Positions 38,634-49,082 of a stretch of DNA of 64,000 nucleotides are shown here, piece by piece. The position numbers and the translations under genes were made by a program. The notes below the pieces were generated by a model. The model was not told where the DNA came from. It ran no database searches and saw only the letters and a program-made list of their open reading frames with translations. How positions within the stretch are numbered: position 1 is the first letter of the stretch; the number at the start of each line of letters is the position of its first letter. Source of the stretch: Leishmania donovani (taxonomy: Eukaryota > Euglenozoa > Kinetoplastea > Trypanosomatida > Trypanosomatidae); NCBI RefSeq assembly GCF_000227135.1, contig NC_018253.1:158313-222312 (forward strand), written 5' to 3'.

Positions 38634-41600
38634 CTAAGCACCCGCGCAGACAACCCCCGACATCCGGCTGCCTCTCAGAAGAAGTCGCTGCACAGCCTCC
38701 GCCCTTACCACAAGCTCACTGGAGGAGGTTGACTCGCGTCGCACGCGTTGGCAGATAAGCAGCAAGCGCGCCGTATCCTGCGAGAATGAGGGCAACGACC
38801 GCGGTGACGATGGTGCTGAGAAGCACGTCGGCGGCATCGCCAGTGTAGAGGCGAAGCCGAGAACAGTGAGGCCCTCGACCGCCGACAGCATTGCCTCGCC
38901 GCGCGGAAGCCGTAATAGCCCCCACGTGAGCAGCAGGCGGAGTGTCTCGAGGCACCGCATCAGCACCACCTCCGGCCGTCCGCGGTGCGCCGTGATGCTG
39001 TTCTTCGGGTCAAGCGCGGCCTCGCAGACGTCAAGGACGGCGCGCGCAAGGCGCCCATCCGTGTCATGGCTCATGATGTCGCACAGGAAGAAGAAGCTGA
39101 CCTTGTGGGGGCTCGTTGCGATGGTGTTCGGCGAGTAGAGCGACGACGTAGCGGGCGCCGACGATGCGGGGGACTCTCTGCCGCCGCGGCAGACATGGTC
39201 ACCGCCGCTGCAGTGGGCCGCTCTGTTTGGGTTGCTGGCCCCCCCATGAACGCTTAGCTCGCGGAATCGCGGCGCTGGAGAGTTGTTGGGAGACGGCATG
39301 GCTGGGTGCCGCTTGAAGCCGGGCGCGGGTGCCACCTGCAAGATGTGCGGCGGGGGCGGCTCATCCTCCTCGGTGAAGCACTGCACGAAGGCGCAAAAGA
39401 CATGCGCGAACCCCTCCATAAGAAACGCGTTGTCGGCGTCGTCGCGGCTGAGTTGCAGCAGCAGCGTGAGGAAGTCCTCTCGCAGGAACAGCGTGGTGAG
39501 ACGCGGATTGGCCATGAGGAGGTTCGCGATGAGGTCGCAGTCCCAGCGGATGAGGTGGTTGGGCTGCGATTGCCGCGTGGCGGTCTTGCGCGGCGCGGCG
39601 CCATGAACGCGCAAGACGTTCACCAACAGCTCGGGGGCACTGCTGCGCACCATGAGTTCCGCCGATGCCGCTGCGGACGGGCAGGACATGTCGGTGGCAC
39701 ACAGCAGTGTGCGAATGCCCCACTGCAGCACGGCCTGCTGGCGCACATACTCCTTCATAATCTCCATCACGGTCACCACGCCGTCGAGGTGCAGAAAGAT
39801 GGCTAAGTTGCGCTCGCACAGGCAAATGCGGCACAGCGCCGCCAGGGCACTCGTGACAATCTGCTCCTCCTGCGGGTGCCCGTCGATGGCCTCGAGGATT
39901 GCGCCGACGCCGCCAACGGCGACGATGCGCTCCAGCTCGTCCTCGCGCTTGACTTGCGCGAGGCTCTCCATGGTGATCTTCACGAGCGGCGGGCAGTAAG
40001 GAAAGGCGTAAAGTATGTGTGGCAGACTGTCAGCGCCGTCGAAGAACTCTGCGAAGACCTCTTCGAAGCTTGGCACGCATTGCGAAAGGGGCTTGGAAGG
40101 CGGGATAAGGGGAAGCGCTGCCGCAGCGACGGCGTCTGCTACCCCGGCGCCGCCCTCAGCAGGACGGACGCTCTTGCACGAAGAGTTGGCGGTGCTGTCG
40201 GCGGGCCGGCCGTGGAGCGTGCGCGGGCTGCCAAAGTTGGACATGGTGGCAAGGGAAGGTGCCATAGTAGTTCCAGTGGCGTCAACGGTGAAGTCCCTCT
40301 CGGCGCGGAGAGTCGCAGGACTTTTCGAGCCAAGCGGCACAGCCGGCAGTCGGCTGCTCGACGCGCTGTGGCCTCCCCGCTCAGCGCCGTCACTAGCCGC
40401 CGCTGCGCCAGTGCAGCGCAGGGAGGTGGGGCAATTGTTCGTCTTCAGCGGCGGCATCCTATTCGAACCGGAAAACGCCGGTAGGCGTGTGGTCATCGCA
40501 GAGAAGACAGCGTCGCCAGGCCGGGCGTGTACCTCTCGCTGCTTGATTGTCTCCGCTGATATGGGAGCACGGCACATGCCGAGCAGGCCCGCGTCAAACA
40601 AATGCCGCACGATGGACTTAATGAGCAGGCAAAGGCTCTGGCCGTTGCGCTCGTGTTGCACCCCGATGAAGTCGCCTTGCATATTGAAGACGGGGCCGCC
40701 GCTGCACGTCACCTCTCCAAAGCTGGTCGGCTCATACAGGCAGTAGTCCGCGAAGACGGCGGCGACGCGCTGCACGCGGTAGGACCGTCGCCCGTCATTC
40801 ACGTGGGTGATCATCAAATGAACGTCCCCTACCTTGATTGCTGGGATGGCCGAGAGCAAGAGAGGTACGTGAAGCGGCTGCACCTGACAGAGACTGTCTT
40901 GCGCGCCGCTAAATCTTCTCCTTGCCGCATCAGAGGCGAGCCGGTTCGCCTGAGGGCCACCGGCGGCGTGAGCGGCGTCGGAAGCAACGCCCTTCGCACC
41001 CCGTTCTCGAGGCAGCGCAAACTCGGAGAGGGACGCCGCCGTCCCATCTGCCTCCTTACCCAGTCCTGCACCTCCTTCGTAGCTAGGCCCGCGCTCAGAG
41101 GGACTTGACATGGCACTTTCCGCACTGCACCCGTGACTACCGCCTGGCTGTGATGGGTTCAGCGGCGGAGACCGCTCCTTCGGGTATGTTGCGTCGTCGT
41201 GCGTGGGAAAGACTTCGCAGTACGTCAGCGTGAACCCGATCTCCTCGGTCTCATCCTCCTCCGAGTCGCCGGCCGCAGCGGCGTAGAGGAGGTAGTCTGG
41301 CTCATCGTCCAGCCGCGAGCGGCAAGCAGTGGCAACGGTGCTTGTCCGGCAGGTGTACTCGCGCTCCTTCTTTGGGGTAGCCACAGAAGACACAAACCCG
41401 AACGCGCTGCAGAGGCCGACATGCATCGGCTTAGGTTCTCGGCCCAGCAAAGCAGCCATGCCTACGATGGGCTGGTCGAGGAAGCACACGGAAGCGTCTG
41501 CCATGTCCTGCGGACTGCGGAGCACATACGAGGTGGTGAGCAGCACGCCTAGCGCCGGCGGGCTCTGCGGTGTTGTGCTGCTGCGCGAAGCGCCGGGACG

Positions 41601-41906
41601 ACCGGCGCACCATCCGCTGTTGCTCGGCTGCTGGGCGCGCTGCGTTGAGCGACAGCCGTCGCTGCGGTGCCAGTGGGTGAGACCGTGGCTCAGGTTGGAG
41701 CCGTTGTTGCCGGAGTTACCCAACAGCCCGATCGAGGGCGTGTCGATCAGCTGCGCCTTACCGTCTATCAGTGCAATCAAGATGGCGGTGCCACGGCCGC
41801 CGCTGACGCGACCCACTGCCTGGCTGAACTTCGCCACCTTGTCCACGGCGGACCACCCCTCCAGGGAGTCGCCGTAGCGGGTCTTCGAGAAGCCGCCGTA
41901 GGGCAT
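38634..41906 (-). CDS. Trypsin-fold (probable pseudoprotease) and armadillo-repeat fusion protein
   Basis: This encodes 1090 residues from the ATG at 41906 (MPYGGFSKTRYGDS); the frame opens two codons earlier at a GTG. Residues about 20-445 look like an HtrA/trypsin-type fold split by insertions: GRGTAILIALIDG near residue 38-50, the strand LGVLLTTSYVLRS at about 119-131, a possible Asp region (DDEPDYLLYA at about 200-209), and VTCSGGPVFNMQGDFIGVQ at about 399-417, which carries the nucleophile-loop pattern xSGGP. In active enzymes the LLTTSYVL strand reads like LTNxHVV. Here Tyr replaces the catalytic His, so hydrolysis is unlikely. Residues about 640-800 are armadillo-like helices (VGGVGAILEAIDGHPQEEQ, LDGVVTVMEIMKEYV, APELLVNVLRVHG). 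The C-terminus is hydrophobic and helical. No signal peptide is visible. Its role is unknown; scaffolding is my inference. Confidence 0.75.
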   Translation of the reverse strand: MPYGGFSKTRYGDSLEGWSAVDKVAKFSQAVGRVSGGRGTAILIALIDGKAQLIDTPSIGLLGNSGNNGSNLSHGLTHWHRSDGCRSTQRAQQPSNSGWCAGRPGASRSSTTPQSPPALGVLLTTSYVLRSPQDMADASVCFLDQPIVGMAALLGREPKPMHVGLCSAFGFVSSVATPKKEREYTCRTSTVATACRSRLDDEPDYLLYAAAAGDSEEDETEEIGFTLTYCEVFPTHDDATYPKERSPPLNPSQPGGSHGCSAESAMSSPSERGPSYEGGAGLGKEADGTAASLSEFALPRERGAKGVASDAAHAAGGPQANRLASDAARRRFSGAQDSLCQVQPLHVPLLLSAIPAIKVGDVHLMITHVNDGRRSYRVQRVAAVFADYCLYEPTSFGEVTCSGGPVFNMQGDFIGVQHERNGQSLCLLIKSIVRHLFDAGLLGMCRAPISAETIKQREVHARPGDAVFSAMTTRLPAFSGSNRMPPLKTNNCPTSLRCTGAAAASDGAERGGHSASSSRLPAVPLGSKSPATLRAERDFTVDATGTTMAPSLATMSNFGSPRTLHGRPADSTANSSCKSVRPAEGGAGVADAVAAAALPLIPPSKPLSQCVPSFEEVFAEFFDGADSLPHILYAFPYCPPLVKITMESLAQVKREDELERIVAVGGVGAILEAIDGHPQEEQIVTSALAALCRICLCERNLAIFLHLDGVVTVMEIMKEYVRQQAVLQWGIRTLLCATDMSCPSAAASAELMVRSSAPELLVNVLRVHGAAPRKTATRQSQPNHLIRWDCDLIANLLMANPRLTTLFLREDFLTLLLQLSRDDADNAFLMEGFAHVFCAFVQCFTEEDEPPPPHILQVAPAPGFKRHPAMPSPNNSPAPRFRELSVHGGASNPNRAAHCSGGDHVCRGGRESPASSAPATSSLYSPNTIATSPHKVSFFFLCDIMSHDTDGRLARAVLDVCEAALDPKNSITAHRGRPEVVLMRCLETLRLLLTWGLLRLPRGEAMLSAVEGLTVLGFASTLAMPPTCFSAPSSPRSLPSFSQDTARLLLICQRVRRESTSSSELVVRAEAVQRLLLRGSRMSGVVCAGA

Positions 41907-42942
41907 ACTCACGTGCGCCGCGAGCGGGTGAGTTCCTCCTTTTACGAGCTTGGTGCGGGAGATCGAGGGAGCGATGAGGTGACGACAGTGCGGCTTTCCG
42001 CTGCCTTCTGTGCGCCGATGTTCTCACTTTCCGAAAGCAATTCAGGTGAGAGACAGGAAGACTGAGTAGACAAGAAAGCGAGCGGAACAAGTGCGTGAAG
42101 AGTGCTCACACTTGTCACGGAAGTGGACGGCCGAGGCCCCTATCAGGAGACTGGAAAGAAGAGGGGGGGGGGGCACAGCTGTCGAGAAATGAGTCACGCT
42201 AGCGCTCGCCCTTCTGGTGCTGTTTAAGTCGGAAATTCTGCATGACCACGAGGGCATTGCACATTTAAACCGTGCAACACGCAGAGCGCAAGCACGCATG
42301 CACGCACAGCCATCCCGCTTGCTGACAACACCGCTGAAATCGCCCCGGGTAATGCAAATGCATCGGTGCAGTTAGATTCACACATAGATATGCATATATA
42401 TATATATATATGTGTGTGTGTGTATATCGACACTGTGTGTGTATGTGTGTTGATGGAGACAAGCATTGAGGGCACCGCAGAAAGCTGAACAGATGGCTTG
42501 CAACGTCGGCAAGAGAAGCTCAGGAATAAAGTTGAAGAACACACCATGGGTGCACTCGTGGGGGAGTTCAGAAAAAGAAAGAGGCGGGTGATGTGCGGAG
42601 GGGGGAGGAGGGGCACGGGGAGGTGCGGCGGCACACATGGAGAGATCCTAAATACATCCACAAAATCCGTGTCTTATGCCGGCCTTTCCCTAGTTCTCCC
42701 TCTTCACCACGCTCGTACTACCTACGCGATGAAACGCCACTGAACTTGGTGCTGCACACACGTACACGCACACATCTCTCTTCTCTTCACTTCCCCTGTT
42801 TTCGTTCCTCTTTGCCTCGCGTCGCCGATTCCATCTCGCCCGTTCGGCTGCATGGCGGACGAGGAAGCGGGGAGACTCGAAAGAAAAGTGAAGATGCGGT
42901 GTGCCGAAAACCCCATTTTTATTTTTTAGAGAGGGAGGAGAC
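41907..42942. other. Intergenic spacer between GID2-like and trypsin-fold/ARM genes
   Basis: It contains a G run at about 42163-42173, a (TA)n tract at 42393-42411 followed by (TG)n, and CT-rich segments. No coding gene is seen. Confidence 0.6.
42393..42425. repeat. (TA)n followed by (TG)n tract
   Basis: Alternating TA runs directly into alternating TG, giving more than 30 bases of purine-pyrimidine alternation in the spacer downstream of the GID2-like gene. Confidence 0.9.
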
Positions 42943-45900
42943 TCAGTAAAGGTAAGACAGCGTCACGGCATCTTTCACCGCCGTCACCTTGCTGCAGTAG
43001 GGGCAGCACACCACCGTGGTGGTACCCGCTGCGGCGACAGCAGCCGCGTTGCGATTTGTCCGCCGCGCCGTGGTACGCAGATCGAGGTAGGTCTTGTGGG
43101 ACACCACGTGTCCGCACTCTAGCAGCGTCGGCGGGTTCAGCAACGACGCGTAAGCCCTGTCCGGCGAGGCGAGAAGATTGCGCGTCACCGGCGGCATATC
43201 GAGCGGCACCGTGACGGCACGCAAGACATGAAAAGCGTCATTGTTGAGAGGCGTCACTGCCGCAGCTGCAGCTGTCGCGGTAGTGGCACCACCCTCCTGA
43301 TCCTCCTCCTCCCGCCCTTCATCACGGTCGCTGGCCAGCACGGCTGAGTCGGCGTAAAGGGCTGTCACGGCACGCGTCATGATGCGCGAAATCGTGATCG
43401 CATCCGGCATCATTGACGGTCCGCGAAGAAGAAAAGCTGGGAAGAGGGAAGAGACAGATATGATGCGGATGGGGTCTGGGAGTGCGGCATGCGGAAGCGG
43501 CGGCGCCGGTGGGCGCTGCTGTTGCAGCCGCTGATACTGGTGTTGCTGTTGCTGTTGCTGCGACCGCGGCGACCCTGGCGAAGCTGTGCGCATGTCAGGG
43601 GCGTTGAGTGCGACAGCAGTGCTCTCCGGCTGAGGCAGATTGGAGCGGGGCGACGGTGCTTGAACTTGCCGCTGCTGCGCCGGCCGTGAGGACTCGGTGC
43701 TCCGCTCAAAACGGCTGCGCAGCGCTCGAATGGTGTTGGGGAGCTGACGATTCGCATTCGTGGCCGCAGCCGTGCCAGTCGCAGGGCCCGTGGCCACCTC
43801 CGCTGGTCCTCCCGAGACGCCGTGCGTCGGCGTCGACGACTGCGACGGGTCCGGGGCTGAGCAGATGATCTCCTGCGGCGGCAGTGTGGCGCAGATAAGC
43901 AACGCGCCGCAGACAAGCGGGTCAAGGCAACGGCGGCGCGTCACGGGGCAGAAGCACATCGTGGACTGGAACACAGGCTGCCAGCGGCACTGCACCACCG
44001 ATACACAGGCGGCAGTGTACGATGGCAGCGTGTGCCGCGTGGTGAAGGTGGCGGCGCGGGCGTTGAAGTAGTGCCGTGTCGACAGCTCCGCCTGCTTATG
44101 AGGAAGGACCTTGCCGACATTAAGCGCATCAACAAGGGAGCCGGTGTCCAACATTCGCTCTACCGAACGAATAAGCGCCACATTCGACGCCCCCGCCTCG
44201 AGTCGCGCGTCCATCTCCTGCAGCAGTGATGATGTGTGCGGCACATCGAGCGTCAGCCCGCTGTGATGGTGGGAGGCAGTGTGCGAAGAGGCGCGCTGCT
44301 GCGACGGTGAGCCACCGCTTTCGGTCCCGGATCGCTGATCGGTACCGTGAGAGGGGCTGTTGGCACCTCCGCTGAGTGTACCACTCCGGCGCCGATCTCC
44401 AGTCAGGTATCGAACGAAGCCCTCGATAATAGCGTGGCGTGTCTGGCCTGGGCCTGATAGGTTGATGAGGCGCCGAGCGGTGCCGCGTCCGCGGCGCTGC
44501 CGCGTGGTTTCACTCTCGCTGTCGCCCCGCCGTTGCTGCTCTGCTGGCTGGTCGACGTCGTTTTCCACGCTGCCGCCGCCACGCCCAGAAGACGTCCGCT
44601 GCTCTGTGGCTCGCATGCTCGGCTGCGCACTTGCCGCGCTGCGCAGCGCGGGAGACGACAACGTGCCTGGTAGCAAGCTGAAGTTGTCGAGACCCTCCTC
44701 GTCGTCCGCGCTTGGGGCGCCGGGCGAGCGGCGTCGGCCAGCAGGAGAAGAACCCATCTTATGCTCCCGCCGTGCCCGGACGCGGGCCACCACGTCGCTG
44801 AGCTGCACCTCCTGAAACACGCTGTGCAGCAGGTGACGCCCCTCCAACTGGTCGAACGAGTTCAGCAGATAGGCGCTGATGGGCGTCACATACTTTTCAA
44901 GACCATTGTCGAGCGATACGGCCATGCCCAAGACGCCGGTGCCTTGGGCAATGGACGCAGCCCGACCTCGGCGGCGCACATACGACATCAGCGTCTCGTC
45001 AGTGCCACCGTGCCACATAGGTGCCAGCGAGAAGGCGGTGGAGGTCGCCTTGGAGAGATCGGCAGCACACCCGGCACCGCTACGACGGCTCTGCAGTGTG
45101 GCCTCCGCCACCAAAAGCACGTAGAGCTCATACATGGCGTTCAGCTTGCGCGCCTCCTCCAGAAGCGTTGTTGTGAGAGACTCCACATATACCCAGACGG
45201 GAAGCGGCAGTCTGGAGGGCGACGCTGCGCATAACGCCGATGCCAGTGGTAAAGTGCCCTCCCCACCGACGGGGCTCACGGGCTCGTGGGGGTGCGGTAC
45301 CTCCTGCCGCGGGGCGCCGTCGCAGTTGCCGGTCTCAGCAGCGCCTGTCTCCCACGCGAGGAGGTACGGCGCCACCGCCAGAATGTAGCGCGTGAGATGC
45401 TCTTCATGGCTGAGGGTGTCGCCGGCGCCGTCAGAGTCGCCGCTCAGAAGTCTGTCCACTGCCGTCGAAGCCACGCTCCGCAGCATAGGGATGTAGCCCA
45501 GAGCGCTCATCGGGTGGAGCACCGAAAGCATCAGCGGTGCAGCGCCAGTGCCGTCGCCGCCTGTCATTGCAACACCGCGGCGACCAGGCGGGGTAAGCGG
45601 GTCGGAAATGGATGTCAGGGTGTGTGCAGACTGGCTACTGATTGTCGCCGGGTTACTGCCGTCGTGTAGCATGTATGCCTCCTGTGCGGAGCGGGCCTGT
45701 ATCTTGCGGTGCTGCTGAAGAGACACCAAAAGGCGCGTGGCAGCCGCAAAAAAGCTACATGGCGAGCTCGGCTGCGGCGCGGCCTTGCCGTTACGAGCCT
45801 CGGTGTCGGCGGACACCGCCACGGGCGTGGTGCGCATCAGCGCCGACAGTTCTTGCAGCGCGCTGATGACAATTAAATCGGTCTGCAACAGTGCGCAGAG

Positions 45901-48900
45901 GGCGCGCAGGTGTTCGGCGGCGGCCTTGTGATCCATCACTGGTGCCACCTTCCCTCCCCCCATGCACTGCACCCACGTTCGTTGGGGCACAGCATCGTCA
46001 GTGGCCGACGCGCCGGCAGCGACAGTGATTGGGGGAGGACTCTCCGCCGGCGACACCGGCGTATCCGCACGCACTCGCACGCAGCGCCGATGCAACAGGG
46101 CGTCTTGCCGCTGCTGAAGCGTTTGCTGCCAGTGCTTCTGAGCCTCGTGAGAGCAGGAATGCTGCTCAGCAAGCGCGCGCGCGCCGGTGGTGGGTGTGCG
46201 CTGCTGCCTCAGGGGCAAGTGTTGCTGATCAGGCGACGACGAGATGGTCGGCGCGGGTGCCGAGGGGGCGCTGCCGCGGTTAGACGCGGCTCCTACAGCC
46301 GTGGGCACCGCGTGCGTTGCGGTGGCGCCACTGCCATCTACGCGCACCCCCGGCACGTCGAAGCCGCCCAGCCACACATCCGCGAGAGCGACTGTGGCTT
46401 GCAGACCGCGGCTCGGCTGCGTCGGCGCAGACGGCTCACCCTCGTCCGCTTCCGCCCCCGCCTCGTCCTGGTGCGGCTCCGCGGACCGTGACGTGTCGCG
46501 AAAGGAAGAAGGGGCGGCACTGCTGCTCTGGCTGCTGTGCAAAGAAGGCTGAGCAATGGATACCGAGTGCTCCAGCGATGTCATCAGCGAGATCGGGGAG
46601 GCCTCCACAACAGCAGCCGCGGCTGTCGCCGCAGACGTCACAGGTGTCCGCTTCGTGCGATGGCGCTGGCCATCGCCACTTTCGCCGTCGTTCGAGCCCT
46701 CCACCTCCTCGGCGGAGGAAAACAGCTCATCCGCGACAGTAGAGAAGTCGCTGGCACTCGCTGCGGCGGCGGCGTCGGAGGACGAGCGGTTGGGAGAGGA
46801 GGCTGCAGACGAGGAGAACGAGAACGCCTTCGGCGCTGCCGATACACGCTCTCGCGTCAGGGATGTTGCCGAGGTCTGTGAGCGCCGTGTGAACCCTGTC
46901 TTTGACCCCTCCTGCCGATCCTCTTCTGCCGAGGCTGTGGCGTCCGCGTCTCCGGCGGCAGCAGCGATGGCCATGTCCTCAAGAAGGGCGCAAAAGTCGT
47001 GGATCTGAGCCAACCAGGTCGAAGTCGTTGGCAAACGCGTGGACAGCTGCGCAGACACCCGTGACAGCTCGGACCGAGGGTTGTCCACACCGGTAGAGAG
47101 CTCCTTCGCGGATCCTGCGGATGTAGTAGTCAAGGAGCCGCGACAGACACTGCCGCGTTGGCCGTGCTGCACCAGCGTGCGCACCTCCTGCAGAACCACA
47201 GCAAAGTCAGCTTCGACGTCGCCGGTGGCACTGCTGTAGCCCCTGCCCGAGGAGCCATCGCTAAGCCGCTTCGCTCCCTTCGCCGCGGGCTTGGCAGACC
47301 GAGCGGCTGCCGCAACCCCTGAGGCAGCCTCGGCACCCTGCGACACCGCGCTCACGTCGTCTTCCTCGCACCAGCACAACTCGGCCTCCATTGGTGCAGG
47401 AAGGGCAATGCCGTCAGCGCGGAGTTGTCCCAACACCAGCGCGTCTACAGACTCCTGCAGCGTTGGTCGGCCTCGGCGGCGCGACGCTTGTTGCGGCTGC
47501 GCATCGGCACCGTTCGCCTTCGTACTGCGAGTGCGTCGACGCGGCGTGCGACGCGTGGGCGTGGTCTGAACAGGCCCATGGCTGCGGTGACGCTTGCCGC
47601 TTCCCGTGATCGCCGCCTTGGAGGAAGCTCTGCGGTCGGCAGCCGCGGAACCGGACAGTTGACGCTGCTGTTGCTGTTCCTCCTCCTCGAAGCGCAAGTC
47701 GTTGTCGCCACCGCTGCCGTAGCTGCCGCTGTTGCTGTTGTAGCCGCTGCGAACGGAGCTGGCCGCTGGGCTCCCGCGGGAGTTGGACAGAGGTGAGCGC
47801 GGCACTGACAACTCATAGGGCGACTCTTCCGTCAGCCGTCGCAGGAACTCGTCAGTCTCGCTGCGCTGATGGGTGCTATCGCCGCCGAGCCCAGAGCGCG
47901 TTGGTTGGCCATCTGGGCTTTTCAGCTGCGAAGCTTCACCGCCGCCACGGCCATCATCGTTAGAGTCCTCCCGCTTCCACGCACGGCCGCCGTGCATACC
48001 CTGGGGTGGCCGCGCTCGCCGCTGCTCACGGGGTCGCGGAGGCCACTCCACACAGTGACTCAAGTACTTCTTCACGTTCTCCACGCACGCCGCGTGGGGC
48101 AGTTGCGCCGCCGGCACTTGCAGCTCTGGTCGGTCGACGAGTGAGAAGGCTAGCGGCGGGGACGCCGTGGACTCGGCTGGGGGAGCTGTTCGGCTGGGAG
48201 ACGCCGCCGCACGGAGAGGCGGGCTGGCAGCGCTGACTGGACGTGTAGACGCTGCCGGCATGGCAGGCCTCGCCGCAGACGAGGCGGCAGAGGACGCGCC
48301 GAGGCCCGAACTAGGCACAGCAACATCGCTGCCGACGCCGCGGCTGGCAGCGGAACCGGCCGGCAGCTGCGGGGGGGTGGTAGTTGTGTTGACGATGGAT
48401 GAACGGTGAGCCCGTGGCGGGGAAGCGGGGCCTCGGTCACTCGGCGAGGTGTCCCCAAACGAGCCACGAGGAGCTGGGGCGGTGCCGCTGGTGCTGCCTC
48501 CCGCTGGCGCAGAGGGTGGCGACGCCATGATCTGTGGCGTGCGCAGAGTCGCGGCAGGCGGCGACGATGGTGAGCCAGCTCCGCCCGTCGCGCCAGCCCA
48601 ACTCCCTTTCGCGTTCATGCTCGGGTAGCGTTCCGAGAGTGCGCTCAGCTCTTGGGCGAGGGCAGAGACACCGCGGCGCAGAACAGCCAACTGCTGGCCC
48701 ACTTCGGCATCACACCGCGCGGCAGCCGTGGCGAGAGCGTCCAACGTAGAGGGCACCTGCAGAGCGGTCTGTTTGGGTTCTGTTGACGGTGCACGCTCGT
48801 CACGGTCTCTGCGGGCAACGTTCTCGGTCCTCGGATCTGGCGCGGAGGACTGTGTTGTGGCGCAGAGAGCTTCCCCGCTGGCGCGAAACAGCACCTCCAA

Positions 48901-49059
48901 GCGCGACAAGGCATCCATGAGAGACGACAACGACGCCCCCGCCTCTCTCGCATGCAGCTGGGCGACGCTGGTGAAACGTGTCGCACCGGCGCCAGCACCG
49001 CCCGCAGAGGCGGTGGCGGGGAAGGCAGCAGCGCTGCCGCCGTACACGGAGTCTACCAT
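42943..49059 (-). CDS. Giant low-complexity protein with a GID2/RMND5-like C-terminal RING
   Basis: This encodes 2038 residues from the ATG at 49059, supported by a pyrimidine tract and AG just upstream. Most of it is Ser/Ala/Pro/Gln-rich with a polyglutamine patch near residue 1830-1850. Two blocks look folded: a helical region around residues 1200-1480, and one near 1660-1770 with several Cys residues (VQCRWQPVFQS, CFCPVTRRRCLDPLVCGAL). The last 75 residues carry NPPTLLECGHVVSHKTYLDL, a spacer, and CCPYCSK. This is the pattern of the unusual RING of Gid2/RMND5 proteins (NPPxxLxCGHVI...CPYC), in which several zinc ligands are missing. In yeast and animals Gid2/RMND5 pairs with Gid9/MAEA as the E3 core of the GID/CTLH ubiquitin ligase. 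The usual RMND5 is only about 400 residues, so this would be a greatly enlarged relative. No CTLH domain was confirmed. Confidence 0.68.
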   Translation of the reverse strand: MVDSVYGGSAAAFPATASAGGAGAGATRFTSVAQLHAREAGASLSSLMDALSRLEVLFRASGEALCATTQSSAPDPRTENVARRDRDERAPSTEPKQTALQVPSTLDALATAAARCDAEVGQQLAVLRRGVSALAQELSALSERYPSMNAKGSWAGATGGAGSPSSPPAATLRTPQIMASPPSAPAGGSTSGTAPAPRGSFGDTSPSDRGPASPPRAHRSSIVNTTTTPPQLPAGSAASRGVGSDVAVPSSGLGASSAASSAARPAMPAASTRPVSAASPPLRAAASPSRTAPPAESTASPPLAFSLVDRPELQVPAAQLPHAACVENVKKYLSHCVEWPPRPREQRRARPPQGMHGGRAWKREDSNDDGRGGGEASQLKSPDGQPTRSGLGGDSTHQRSETDEFLRRLTEESPYELSVPRSPLSNSRGSPAASSVRSGYNSNSGSYGSGGDNDLRFEEEEQQQQRQLSGSAAADRRASSKAAITGSGKRHRSHGPVQTTPTRRTPRRRTRSTKANGADAQPQQASRRRGRPTLQESVDALVLGQLRADGIALPAPMEAELCWCEEDDVSAVSQGAEAASGVAAAARSAKPAAKGAKRLSDGSSGRGYSSATGDVEADFAVVLQEVRTLVQHGQRGSVCRGSLTTTSAGSAKELSTGVDNPRSELSRVSAQLSTRLPTTSTWLAQIHDFCALLEDMAIAAAAGDADATASAEEDRQEGSKTGFTRRSQTSATSLTRERVSAAPKAFSFSSSAASSPNRSSSDAAAAASASDFSTVADELFSSAEEVEGSNDGESGDGQRHRTKRTPVTSAATAAAAVVEASPISLMTSLEHSVSIAQPSLHSSQSSSAAPSSFRDTSRSAEPHQDEAGAEADEGEPSAPTQPSRGLQATVALADVWLGGFDVPGVRVDGSGATATHAVPTAVGAASNRGSAPSAPAPTISSSPDQQHLPLRQQRTPTTGARALAEQHSCSHEAQKHWQQTLQQRQDALLHRRCVRVRADTPVSPAESPPPITVAAGASATDDAVPQRTWVQCMGGGKVAPVMDHKAAAEHLRALCALLQTDLIVISALQELSALMRTTPVAVSADTEARNGKAAPQPSSPCSFFAAATRLLVSLQQHRKIQARSAQEAYMLHDGSNPATISSQSAHTLTSISDPLTPPGRRGVAMTGGDGTGAAPLMLSVLHPMSALGYIPMLRSVASTAVDRLLSGDSDGAGDTLSHEEHLTRYILAVAPYLLAWETGAAETGNCDGAPRQEVPHPHEPVSPVGGEGTLPLASALCAASPSRLPLPVWVYVESLTTTLLEEARKLNAMYELYVLLVAEATLQSRRSGAGCAADLSKATSTAFSLAPMWHGGTDETLMSYVRRRGRAASIAQGTGVLGMAVSLDNGLEKYVTPISAYLLNSFDQLEGRHLLHSVFQEVQLSDVVARVRARREHKMGSSPAGRRRSPGAPSADDEEGLDNFSLLPGTLSSPALRSAASAQPSMRATEQRTSSGRGGGSVENDVDQPAEQQRRGDSESETTRQRRGRGTARRLINLSGPGQTRHAIIEGFVRYLTGDRRRSGTLSGGANSPSHGTDQRSGTESGGSPSQQRASSHTASHHHSGLTLDVPHTSSLLQEMDARLEAGASNVALIRSVERMLDTGSLVDALNVGKVLPHKQAELSTRHYFNARAATFTTRHTLPSYTAACVSVVQCRWQPVFQSTMCFCPVTRRRCLDPLVCGALLICATLPPQEIICSAPDPSQSSTPTHGVSGGPAEVATGPATGTAAATNANRQLPNTIRALRSRFERSTESSRPAQQRQVQAPSPRSNLPQPESTAVALNAPDMRTASPGSPRSQQQQQQHQYQRLQQQRPPAPPLPHAALPDPIRIISVSSLFPAFLLRGPSMMPDAITISRIMTRAVTALYADSAVLASDRDEGREEEDQEGGATTATAAAAAVTPLNNDAFHVLRAVTVPLDMPPVTRNLLASPDRAYASLLNPPTLLECGHVVSHKTYLDLRTTARRTNRNAAAVAAAGTTTVVCCPYCSKVTAVKDAVTLSYLY

Positions 49060-49082
49060 CGGCCTCTACGTACAGGTTCGTG

